Of a DNA stretch of 34,168 bases, positions 22,501 through 32,005 are shown piece by piece. The position numbers were made by a program, and so were the translations under genes. The stretch's first letter is position 1, and each line of letters begins with the position of its first letter. The notes beneath the pieces are model-generated. The model did not search any database. It saw nothing but the letters and a program-made list of their open reading frames with translations, and was not told where the DNA came from. This DNA comes from Rhizophagus sp. LPA8_4_AMF (taxonomy: Eukaryota > Glomeromycota > Glomeromycetes > Glomerales > Glomeraceae): NCBI GenBank assembly GCA_021464525.1, contig JADRCO010000416.1, positions 1-34,168 of the forward strand, read 5' to 3'.

Positions 22501-24671
22501 TCAAGTAATAGGTGGAGTCTTGGAAGTGCAATATTAGGAAGAGGAAGTATAAGTAATATGGTTGGTTTTGGTGGGAATAAGAATCAAAATCAAGATGGAT
22601 CAAGCGCTACGCTTGATGGGATTAATAATAATGTAGAAATATACTCTGATATTGAAGACTGTTTGGAATTCGGAATTGGAGTCTTTTATTTTATCTTGTC
22701 AATTGTTCCCGGATCATTTCAGTCAATATTAAAAGCGATTGGATTTAATGCAGAACGTGATGAGGGTATCCAAATGTTAGAAAATTGTTATCGTCGTGAT
22801 GGTGTTAGAGCACCTTTCGCAGCGTTTTTCCTTCTCGTAAATTATTTATTCCTCTCGCGTGGGCTTGCTGATCCAACATTGACATTAAACAAAGCCGGTA
22901 CAATCGTACAGGAATGCGTTAAAAAATATCCGTAAGTTGTATATTTTAAAAAATTAATATATTATTGATTTTATTAAATTGTATTTTCGAATTTTTATTT
23001 ATACAGAAAAAGTTCACCATTTCTATTTATGGCATGTCAACAAACCAGAAAGACCGGACAAATAAAAGAAGCATTAAATCACATAACAAATGGAATATAT
23101 AGCTGTGAAATGATTGGAGTTACAAGTACGAATTATAGATTTGAAAAGGGGATGACATACCTAATAAATCTTGATTTTACAGCAGCAAAAGACATATTTG
23201 AGTTATTATTTTATGGTAATACAATAGTATTTACAGGTAAAAATGGATCCATAAGACTTCATGGATCTATTCGTGGATCAATACATGGATCTTCACGTTT
23301 ACTTTCAAAGGATGGAAGTACAAAGAAAGATAATTCATTATTGAAATTCTTTGAATTTGAATTAAGACCATTTTGTGGATTATGTTTAGCAGGATGTTAT
23401 CTTATTCTTAAATCAAGTCAAATAGCAATGAAAGAAGCTTTGGATGTCCTTAAACAAACAAAAGCTATGACAAATCAAAATAATGAAAATAACAACAGAA
23501 GTGTAACAAATAGTATTGGATTATTAGGCACAAGTGCAAGCGGATTGGTTGGATTTGGAGTAGGGGGAAGTAATAATTCTGATAAAAAAGAACCCAAAAC
23601 TAATAGATATAATAAATTTGCCGGACGCCATTCTGCTAAAGATGTAGAAAATAATTCGGTTACGCCATTTTTAATATTTATTATATTATATTTAAGAAGA
23701 GACATTTTTTATATGCCTTTGGAATTAAAAAAGAGATGGGCAAATTTATTAGAATCCACTTGGAAAAATTATGATAAATCCATCGATCCAGATAATATCG
23801 CTGTATATCTACTTATTCGTGGGGTATTTGAAAAATTCTTAAATCAAGATGATCCTACAATAGCACAAAAAACACTTTGTGAATGTTTATCGTTAGAAAC
23901 CGGCATAGTTTCAGAGACATGGGTTATTCCACATTGTAGATACGAGGTAAAATATTGTTTATTTATTTGTACGTTTATTTGTTTATTTTACTAATTTACG
24001 GATTCTAATTGATTCAATAGCTTGGCGAATTATTTTATAAACAATTTGGCAATCAAGAAGCGGCAACAGAACAATTTAGATGGATATTAAAAGGTCCGAG
24101 ACCAATATCACGTGGTGGTGGATTAATATCACGTCGAGATAGTATAGCATCAATAGCTTCTAGAACATCAATTGATTCTAATTCATCAAGTTATGGAAAT
24201 AGTAATCCTGATAGATTTAAAAAATATGAATTCTCTAAGGTTCTTAAAAATCGTTGTACTGTTGCAACTGATCAAATAAGAGCAAACATTATACAACCAA
24301 CAAACATTCTTAATAATAGCAAGTTCGAACAACCACCATCTCCAATTCCTCTTTATCATAATCGAAAGAAATCCGGTTCGAGTTCAAGTTTATTAAAAGA
24401 GATACAAGAACAATCTCTATTACAAAAACATCATCGGAGACAATCTTCTACTGATATTAAAGTTGGAACTCCTACTAATACTGAAAATAAAAAGAATAGT
24501 AAAAATGATACGGTACTTTCTTCTCTATTTGTTAAGAGGCATAAACCAAGATCATTGAGTTTACCTATTAATGAGGATAGAAGAGATCATAGTGATGATA
24601 GTACAAGTGGTTCTAAAATTAATAGTAAAGGCGGATCAAAGGGTAAAATTTTCGGATTCAAACTTAAATAA
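19571..24671 (+). CDS. membrane-anchored IML2/TTC39-family TPR protein, 1596 aa
   Basis: Five exons: 19571-19975, 20058-22121, 22201-22931, 23007-23946, 24021-24671. All phases close. N-terminal residues to about 72 are polar. Hydrophobic segments follow at about 76-92, 104-120, 126-150 and 158-178, resembling a small four-helix membrane module. Residues about 185-740 are acidic, Ser/Asn-rich and probably disordered. From about 747 the protein matches the IML2/TTC39 (DUF3808) pattern: FNIAVKKFWNNEFSEAEGIF, EMQLVKHLMKGQSL, LRANFRWDCELAMADILLF, GSEIKGAFNLRKAWKTY, FGIGVFYFILSIVPGSF, LLNYLF-like and FLFMACQQTRKTGQIKEAL blocks, then YDKSIDPDN and LGELFYKQFGNQEAATEQF. The tail (about 1410-1596) is Ser/Arg-rich. 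Yeast Iml2 acts in clearing inclusion bodies at mitochondria and lipid droplets. The membrane module is not part of the family as I know it, yet it shares one uninterrupted exon with the start of the TPR part. Confidence 0.85.
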
Positions 24672-24980
24672 GTCTTGTTAAGTTTTAAAGTGTTGCTTTA
24701 TTTTATATATATACTATTTATTTATTTATTTTATTTATTTAAATATTAAATTGTTATAAATGTATTTACTGATTATATGTATATTATATAAAATTAAAAT
24801 ATTATTAATATTATTACATAATTATTAAAAAAAAAATCATTTTATTTTGGGAAAAGAATTTAATTTATAATATAATAATTATTATATTATGATTAAAAAT
24901 AAATAATTTATAAAACGTCAACCAAAATACTAACGTCAACCAAAATACTTAACTAATAAATATAGTTTACAGTTTATAGT
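24672..24980. other. shared 3' region of two convergent genes, with palindrome
   Basis: It holds the ends of the IML2-like (plus) and F-box (minus) transcripts. It contains a perfect 24-bp A/T palindrome (24867-24890) and an 18-bp tandem duplication AACGTCAACCAAAATACT (24914-24949). Poly(A)-signal-like AATAAA/AATATA strings are abundant but not specific. Confidence 0.5.
24867..24890. terminator. perfect 24-bp A/T palindrome between convergent genes
   Basis: The sequence is symmetric about AATT (ATAATATAATAATT... and its exact complement). Its position between two converging transcripts suggests a role in 3'-end formation, but an A/T palindrome can arise by chance in such DNA. The terminator role is inference. 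Confidence 0.3.
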
Positions 24981-26063
24981 TTATTCATTATTATTATTAT
25001 TACTATTATTGTTAATAACGACAACATCTTCAATGTCATCATCAACGGTGATAACATCATTTTCTGCTTCATTATCACCTTCATTAATTACATTAATAAT
25101 TTCTTCAACTATATTAAATGATCCATTTGAATTATCATCAGTTTGGGCTAAACTTTCTAAAGCAGATATAGCCAATTGATCTTTTAATTTTTCAGCTTTT
25201 AAACATTCATCACATTTAAAATTAGCTTGAATATTACCATTATCAGTACATTCAAAACAACCAAAAACGCTCCATTTTTGTTCATGTAAATCTCCACCAC
25301 AAGTAATTAAGAAACTGGCTTGTTTCTGATTACAAAAGTCACACCAAGGGACTTTAACCGTAGCTTTAGGATCATTTGACAATTTTTGTAATGTAGTTTC
25401 TAAAGAAAATTTTTTGGGGGGAGCCCACCAAATCCAAAAATCATGATCAAGATACCAATAAATTGTCGTTAAATGGCAAATAGATTTTTTTACAACTGTT
25501 GATAATTGTCCCTCCACAATCTTTTCTTCTTGAACTTGCACTTCTTGATCCCGTCCATTTACTTGTTCATTTGCTTGCTCATTTGTTTGTTCATTTGTTT
25601 GTTCATTTACTTGGTCATTTGCTTGTTCATTTGTTTGCTGTTCACCCTTTTCACCATATAATTCTTCAAGAAGATTTTTAACGATTTCCATGTCTAGATC
25701 CTTATAGGTTCTTAAATGTAAACTTTTAAGATTTATACAATTCTTCAATATAACTTTTAAACTTTCTTTATTAATATTAATGTCATTAATAAATAATTCT
25801 CTTATATAGTTTTTTGTGTCATTTGGTATATTATGATAAAATATTTTCGGTATAGTAAAATTGGTAATGTTTTTTAATGAATTTAGATTTAACTTTGACC
25901 ATAAAACATCATGATTAAATATAAAATGATTAAAATTTTTACAAACACTTGATAGTATCATTGTACGAGTTTGTAAGGACGTTAATAGTAATATTTTTCC
26001 CAATATTTCTGGTGGTAAACGAAGAATCATTTGCTGGTTCTCTACCGAATTTGCTGTATTCAT
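24981..26063 (-). CDS. F-box protein with NEQ repeat and C-terminal zinc-binding-like Cys cluster, 360 aa
   Basis: An intronless frame. Residues 12-58 form an F-box (LRLPPEILGKILLLTSLQTR...VCKNFNHFI...LWSKLNL), which binds Skp1 in SCF ubiquitin ligases. Residues about 85-135 look like a degenerate leucine-rich repeat (ELFINDININKESLKVIL, LKSLHLRTY). A four-residue repeat N-(E/D)-Q-(A/T/V), about six copies (145-168), follows. The C-terminal half has a Trp-rich stretch (YWYLDHDFWIWWAPPKKF), then paired cysteines C241-C244, C255, C269-C272 and C284-C287, spaced as in zinc ribbons or fingers. An acidic tail ends in poly-Asn. F-box proteins with varied C-terminal modules are greatly expanded in Rhizophagus, and this is probably one of them. 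The substrate is unknown. Confidence 0.82.
   Translation of the reverse strand: MNTANSVENQQMILRLPPEILGKILLLTSLQTRTMILSSVCKNFNHFIFNHDVLWSKLNLNSLKNITNFTIPKIFYHNIPNDTKNYIRELFINDININKESLKVILKNCINLKSLHLRTYKDLDMEIVKNLLEELYGEKGEQQTNEQANDQVNEQTNEQTNEQANEQVNGRDQEVQVQEEKIVEGQLSTVVKKSICHLTTIYWYLDHDFWIWWAPPKKFSLETTLQKLSNDPKATVKVPWCDFCNQKQASFLITCGGDLHEQKWSVFGCFECTDNGNIQANFKCDECLKAEKLKDQLAISALESLAQTDDNSNGSFNIVEEIINVINEGDNEAENDVITVDDDIEDVVVINNNSNNNNNE
25555..25650. repeat. 12-bp coding minisatellite (Asn-Glu-Gln unit)
   Basis: The plus-strand unit TTCATTTGTTTG and close variants are repeated about six to eight times. On the minus strand they encode N-E-Q-T/A. The unit length is a multiple of three, so copy-number change is frame-neutral. 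Confidence 0.8.
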
Positions 26064-26564
26064 CGTTAAAACTTTGATCTGAGTGTGGTTATAGAATTAA
26101 TTCATAGCCGCTCATATTATTTTTAAAATCAAATCATATGATCACATCATCACTTGTATTTTACTGCGGATTATGACATTATGTGATGGTCACTACAACA
26201 TTACCACAATACGCAGTTGTCTGTTGGTAATCATACTAGTAACCATTAAACGCCCAGGATAAAGCGGACGATACGCAGCAGCGGTTACACGGCTACAGAA
26301 TGGTTAGCGCTCGCAACTTGAGATCAAGAAACACTATACATTTGTTCCTTTATTAAAGTCAAACTTTTACTTTCTACTATTTTTATTTTTATTTATTTAT
26401 TTTATTTTATTTTATTTTTTTTCTTTGACAAATCCTTTTTTTGATTCTACGGACAAAAGAATTTAGAACTGATTGGACAATAAAAGTGGTCTTTTTCGTT
26501 TTTGTTCCAATTTTAATTAATTGTTTTTAAGTGTTTAGAGTTCTATTGCATCTTTCCTTTTCTT
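26064..26564. promoter_or_regulatory. divergent promoter region between F-box and Nudix-CCCH-W2 genes
   Basis: 501 bp between opposite start codons. The middle (26200-26330) is GC-richer than its surroundings. A long pyrimidine-rich tract (26370-26430) precedes the plus-strand gene. Inverted ATTACCA/TTGGTAAT arms occur at about 26200-26232. No named promoter box could be fixed. Search for a tRNA in the GC-richer part was negative. Confidence 0.45.
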
Positions 26565-29358
26565 ATGGACGAGAATAAGTCACAACCTCTCCATGTTACA
26601 GGAATACTCACTTATCGTATACAAAGACAAGTTGAATTTTTATTGTTAAACGATACTTTTTCTCATAAAAAACATTGGACCGCACCAAAGGGTACAGTAA
26701 TTCGTCAAGAAGACGAAGTAAAGTGTGTATTATTATTAATTATATAGATAAATAGATTAAAACTTAACAGTAAAACCTTCTAAATTTTCTACGCGTCATT
26801 GTCTCGTATAATGATGTCTCATGTGTTCCACGTTAGTTTTTGATCTACAATAAAATATAATTATCAAAAATAATATGTTTCTTTTCTTTATTTCTTTTTT
26901 TTTTAGATGCGCTCTTCGTAATACTATCGAAACTACTGCTCTTTCCGTAAGAGATTTAAGAATTGAAGAAGGCTTTAGAGCTGAAATAACTTATCTTTCC
27001 GGAACACGGTAAATTATTTAATTTATGTTATTTAAATAACTTTACTCCTAAAATTGTTGAATAAATTTTTAATTGATTTACATTAGACCCAAAAGAGTTG
27101 TTTATTATCTTGCACAAGTATCAGATAATGCTCGCGTTTATACTACCGGTGAGGGTCTCAATTTCGCGTGGTTACCCCTTAATCTTGCTATTGAAAAAGC
27201 ATTATATAAAAGCATGCAAGAGGTTATCAAGAAGGCATCAATTTTTATTGAAAACAATAAACTTAAAAATACTGAACCTTCACAAAGGTCTAGATCTGAT
27301 AAACATCAAATCACCAGCGATAGGTTAGATCATAAAATGAAGAATTTAAATTTGGCTTTACCTTTAGATTCTCAACGTCAAGCAATGTCTGAACAAAGGC
27401 TTAAGCTTGCACGCAAACAACGTCAGAATCAGAATCAATCCGAAAAAAATAGTAATGGAAATGGAAATGGAAGCGTGAATAATAGTAACGGACTAAACAG
27501 TGGTTACGCATCACCACTTCATTCTCCTGTTATGCAATTTGAAAATCCGCTTTATAAAACGAGATTATGCGAACGTTTTGAAACCGAAGGGTATTGTCCA
27601 TATGGAACTAAATGTACTTTTGCTCATGGTACCGTTGAGTTAAGAGAAAGACCAACAAATGTTGAAGAGAAAACTGATAATTCTTCTACTGTAAAAGATG
27701 GACCTGAAAATCCTTTATATAAAACTCGTTTATGCGAAAGATTTATGAAAGAAAATTTTTGTCAGTACGGGCCTAAATGTAATTTCGCTCATGGGGAAAA
27801 TGAGTTGAGAGATAGACCAAATGCTATTCGTGGGGATAATGGCAGCGAACGTGAATCTCCTGAGCCTCATCATCAAAATCAACGCTCTACTAATCAACAG
27901 CATCATCAATCTGAACAATATCATGGTCGTTATCAACATCCACATCATCAAGCACGTCTTAATGGTGTTAATAATAATGATCTTGAAAAGAGAACTATTC
28001 CCGCAAGTCCTGGAATCGGTGGAGGGTTTCGTTCTGAAATTCAGAATGGTATTTTAGGACGTATTCCAGCGATAGTGAATACTGATTTGCATTCTACGGG
28101 ACATAATGGGTAATTTTTTTTTAATTTAATGTTATTAGCATTATGTGAACGATTTACAACTTGCAATATATTTTGTAAGAAATTATTGTAGTTGGGCGTA
28201 TATATTCGTGCAATGAATCGTATACATATTGTTTGATATATAACACGCATAATAGTTTATAAAATGCCATTGTCCTAATATACTTTTTAAGACTGTTTGC
28301 TGTTCTGTCTTTTTAGTACTCATGTAGAAGAATCCAAATCCGAAACAGCCGAAGATAAAAAAGTGGAAGAAACGCAGAAAGAAAATAAGGTTGAAAATGA
28401 ACACGTTAAAGAACTAAATAATAGACTGAAGGAATATGAAGAAAATTCTGAGACAAAGAATAAGGATTCGTCCACTGCATCTTCTACTGTGTCTAAACCT
28501 ACTAGTAACTCCAAACGTCGTGTTAATGTTAGTGTAGATGAAAAGGTAATTATTTCCTTGATATATAAAGATTACATTTTTAAATTGTAATTACTTACTT
28601 TTTCACTTATTAATGAAGCCATGGATGCAAGTTGTCGAACTTTCAAATATTGAACTTGAACGACTAGGAAAGATGTAAATAAATATTTTTATAGTTGTTA
28701 GAATCTGTATTTGCGTGAGAAGATTGTATTTTTCTAAAACTTATTTATTTTTAAACTATATATTAACAAAATTTCCACCACATTCTAGTAAAAAGTCTGA
28801 TCATGTACCTAGTTCTCCAGATGATAATATTATTGCAGATTTGAAAAAATTTTTTATTCAATCAAGAGAACAAAACAAATCAATTTCTGATGAAATTAAA
28901 GAAATCACTTTAATTGAAACAAGAAAAGATTTATCAAAGTTTCAATTATTTAATATTTTACTTCCGAGCATGTACGACGATATGTCATTGGAAGTTGTTA
29001 ATAAAGACTTAGTACAAAAAGAAAAATTATTCAAAACGGTATGTTTGATTAATGAATTCCTAATAGTTAGTACGATATTTCTTCTGACTAAAAGTTGCTT
29101 ATATATTTTTAGTTTATACGGGGAAGTCAAGATCAAATCACGTTTTTAAAATCATGGGAAAAATATTTAAATACTCGGAATAGTAAATTATTACCAAAGG
29201 CTGCTCATATTTTTAAAGCCATTTACGATAAAGATTATGTTGATGAAGATTCCGTGTTGGAATGGTATGAACAAGCGAAGGATACTAGTGAAGTAAAGAA
29301 AAAATGTGCTGTATTTATTGAATGGTTAAAAAATGCGGAAGAGGAGGAAGATGATTGA
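26565..29358 (+). CDS. Nudix-like / tandem CCCH zinc finger / W2 domain protein, 687 aa
   Basis: Seven exons: 26565-26722, 26907-27008, 27087-28109, 28317-28545, 28619-28674, 28789-29038, 29113-29358. All phases close. Residues about 8-145 form a Nudix fold of the NUDT2/Ap4A-hydrolase type (GILTYR, HWTAPKGTV, E49, ALRNTIETTAL, VVYYLAQ, FAWLPLNLA). The Nudix box keeps G43, E49, R57 and E61 but has Asn, Thr and Ala where Glu, Glu and Gly are expected at 58, 62 and 64. Two C-x8-C-x5-C-x3-H fingers follow (C248/C257/C263/H267 and C303/C312/C318/H322), each led by NPLYKTRLCERF, as in tristetraprolin-type proteins that bind AU-rich mRNA 3' ends. A Gln/His-rich linker and a charged coiled stretch lead to a C-terminal W2 domain (about 535-687) with the acidic-aromatic boxes SVLEWYEQA and FIEWLKNAEEEED, as in eIF5 and eIF2B-epsilon. 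The role is probably cytoplasmic mRNA control linking 3'-element binding to initiation factors. That combined function is inference. Confidence 0.88.
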
Positions 29359-29932
29359 GTGGATTAGGAGATCGATATTCATAATAATTTATATATGTGT
29401 AAATCATATTGAAACATTTTTTTTTACTAGTCTATATTTTAACTTTACTATCCTATTTTTTTTCTCTGCTTTATAACCATTCGTGGTTGATATCCTTATA
29501 CCTTATTATCATTAAGTAATAATATTAAATAAACTAAGTAAATTTGATTTTAATAAACCGATTACGATGTAAAAAGTGAAAATAAATTTAATTTATTAAA
29601 ACTAATTATTGTATAATTAACAATTAACACCAACTCTTAATTTAAAGTTGTTAATCTAGATTACTTTTAATTATAATATTCTAGTAGATTATTGGGTTAT
29701 TTACAATTAAAAGCTAAAGAAAGCTAATTACAATAAATTAATTTTCTATAGCCAATCAGATAGGAAAAACTTATTGAAATTATACTGTATCAATGTCTCA
29801 ATGTCTACCCGACATATTAAATTTTTTCTGCTACCAAACTTTAAAAATTTTTTTTTTATTTAAACAATTTTGTTTAATGATAATAAATTATTGTTTTTAA
29901 GAGGATACAAGGACATACAAATGATAAACACT
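29359..29932. other. shared 3' region of two convergent genes
   Basis: No gene. AT-rich with a TAATCTAGATTA palindrome near 29652-29663 and several AATAAA-type strings that could serve as poly(A) signals for either transcript. Confidence 0.5.
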
Positions 29933-31634
29933 TTAATCTTCATATATAGGTCCCTCTTTAGCAGCACGCCATAACTCTTCGTATATAATTTTAATATCTT
30001 TCTCCAATTGTAAGTATTTTTGCATTAATTTGTTAGCTTGAGAACCTTCTCCGAACTGTTTCTCAATCTCTCTTAATAAATCATGATTGGGTCCCTTACT
30101 AACATTTTTTATCGAGCTTATATAGGTATTATACCAACTTTCATATACACCAAGATCTTCAATTACTTCTTGAATGTCATTTTCCATTTCTTCACAAATT
30201 TTTCGTGCCTGTTTAAATTCTGTTAATATTGTTATAGTTTGTCCAGGTTTCCACTCTGATAGCGCTGATAGCGCTGGTTGCCCGTTTGTTTTGCCTTTGC
30301 CTTTCTTACTAGAGGAAGACGTAGTTCCTTCAGACATTGACAGCTGATCGTTATCATTCTTGACAGTAGCAGATGTCTTAAAAGCCGTTGAAGTCCTTGT
30401 CGTCATGGTATTGTTAGTTTTCGCTCCACGTGCTGTCCTATTTGTTACACCAGCAGGTCTTCCCCTCTTTCCTCGAGCGGCCGTTGTTGACTGAAATGTA
30501 CTTACTTTTTGTGCGTCAGATATTGTAGTTTTTGCACCTCGGCCTCGTGTTAATTTTCCGCCTCCGTTGGTTTTGCCGCTTCGAGTTACGTTACCTCCTC
30601 GAACAGAAGCAGTCGTAATTGTTGATTCGTCATTGACGTCAGTCACTTCTGGAGCCACGGTCGTACTGATGGATGTTTTTGTTCGACCACCCCTTGTCTT
30701 TCCACGAAGAGGCTTACTGCCGCGAGTAACATTCGAAAGCTGCGACGAAACTTTGCTTGAAGACAAATAGGACATCGGTGGCGATTGCTGGACCTTTATT
30801 GAAGATCCGGCGTTATTCTTTTGACGCTTTGATTTTGTCTTTCCCTGCTCTGAAGGGATCTTATTAATTTCGAGAACTTGCACCCTAATTAAAATAATCG
30901 ATTAAATAATGAATGAATAAATAAGATTATAATGTAATATTACACTTACCTCCTTTTCCTCTTTGACTCCTCCTCATAACTCTCCTTAATCATCTTTTTG
31001 ATAGTAAGATCTCTTTTAGCGGCTTCATGTGATTCCATCGTGGTGCTAACGCACCCAATAATGTTGCCAATCGGCTCTACAATGTTATCGTTTCTAATGT
31101 AAATCATCTCGACCTTCTTAGGACTAGAAAGATTTAATTGTATTTTCTCGCCTTCGCCGGCATCGATCTCCTATTAGAGGTTAAATGAAAATATAATAAA
31201 TAAAATACTTGGTCAAAATGCAAGATATAAATTAATTATAAAAAATTCGAACTTACCATTTTGTCGGAAACGTTAGATACGTTTATTTTCATTTGGATAC
31301 CTCTTGATTTAGCAACTATCAATTTCTTAACAATTGCATTGGTTAGGCTTACTTTGTAAATCTTCTTTTCGCTTTTTTTCGAGCCATTTTTCTCTATATT
31401 ATCATCTCTAATGCGAAGTAGTGGGTCCTTTCCTTTCCCACGGCTCGCCAGACCCCCACGAGCTACTACTGTATTTCTTATTGGTGAAGCATCACTTCCT
31501 CCGCGAGCTGTTAATGTGTTTATGCTTTTGGAAGTTGAGGAGCCACGACCTGAAGCACCACCACGAGCTTTGCCTCCGCGAATTGAGGAGTCCCCACGGG
31601 TTGTACTTACACGGACTGGGTTACTTTTTCTCAT
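29933..31634 (-). CDS. basic Arg/Gly-rich protein with AT-hook-like motif and C-terminal helical domain, 516 aa
   Basis: Three exons on the minus strand: 31257-31634, 30950-31170, 29933-30884. Both introns (86 and 65 nt) are GT-AG and in phase. The family is not recognised. The N-terminus (1-75) and middle (about 245-360) are rich in RGG/ARGG and Ser/Thr/Lys, including GKRGRPAG at 338-345, an AT-hook core that binds the minor groove of A/T DNA. Residues about 90-200 alternate hydrophobic and basic blocks (IYKVSLTNAIVKKLIVAK, IQLNLSSPKKVEMIYIRN) and end in KRKRR, a likely nuclear localisation signal. The C-terminal ~110 residues (from about ILTEFKQARKICEEM) are amphipathic and probably helical. 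These traits suggest a chromatin or chromosome-associated protein, but that is inference. RGG repeats could equally mean RNA binding. Confidence 0.72.
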
Positions 31635-32005
31635 TTTATTTTGTGATTCACTACGAAGTCAAAAAAAACTCAATTATTTACTTCTCACTCAAAAATTGAA
31701 ACACAATAGTTACCCTGAAGGAGACAAATTGTGCTTGTAGATGACCTGAAATGAAAATTTAAATATGTCTCTTAGTTTTAGAATTTCTGATTTATAGAAA
31801 GTTTATGATAATTGTGATGATTGAGTTTTGTCAGTAAGTTCTAACCATTAGATCCTTCGAATTCTTTTATCACAATTAAAACATCACGTGCTGTAACGTG
31901 ACATTCAAAATACACGAATAAAAAAAAAAATAATAATCAATTAAATATAACCATTCTATCTAAAATGTATAAATAAACATCGTGAAACATTTCCATATAA
32001 ATCAT
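31635..32005. other. intergenic stretch upstream of the Arg/Gly-rich gene
   Basis: Probably holds the promoter of the Arg/Gly-rich gene and the 3' end of the F-box gene, both on the minus strand. A CACGTG E-box lies at 31885-31890, with a second ACGTGAC half-copy 10 bp on. A-rich tract at about 31920. Confidence 0.45.

Noticed and set aside
25499..25681. Leu/His-rich plus-strand frame opposite the F-box gene
   Set aside because: It arises from the 12-bp NEQ minisatellite read on the other strand.
26225..26335. GC-richer segment with GGTTAGCGC that resembles a tRNA D-arm
   Set aside because: No GTTCRA-type T-arm (B box) follows at the right distance, and no acceptor stem pairs on either strand.
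31411..31740. Two overlapping plus-strand frames (109 and 92 codons) opposite the RGG-rich exon
   Set aside because: They are shadows created by the GC-richer Arg/Gly codons on the minus strand.
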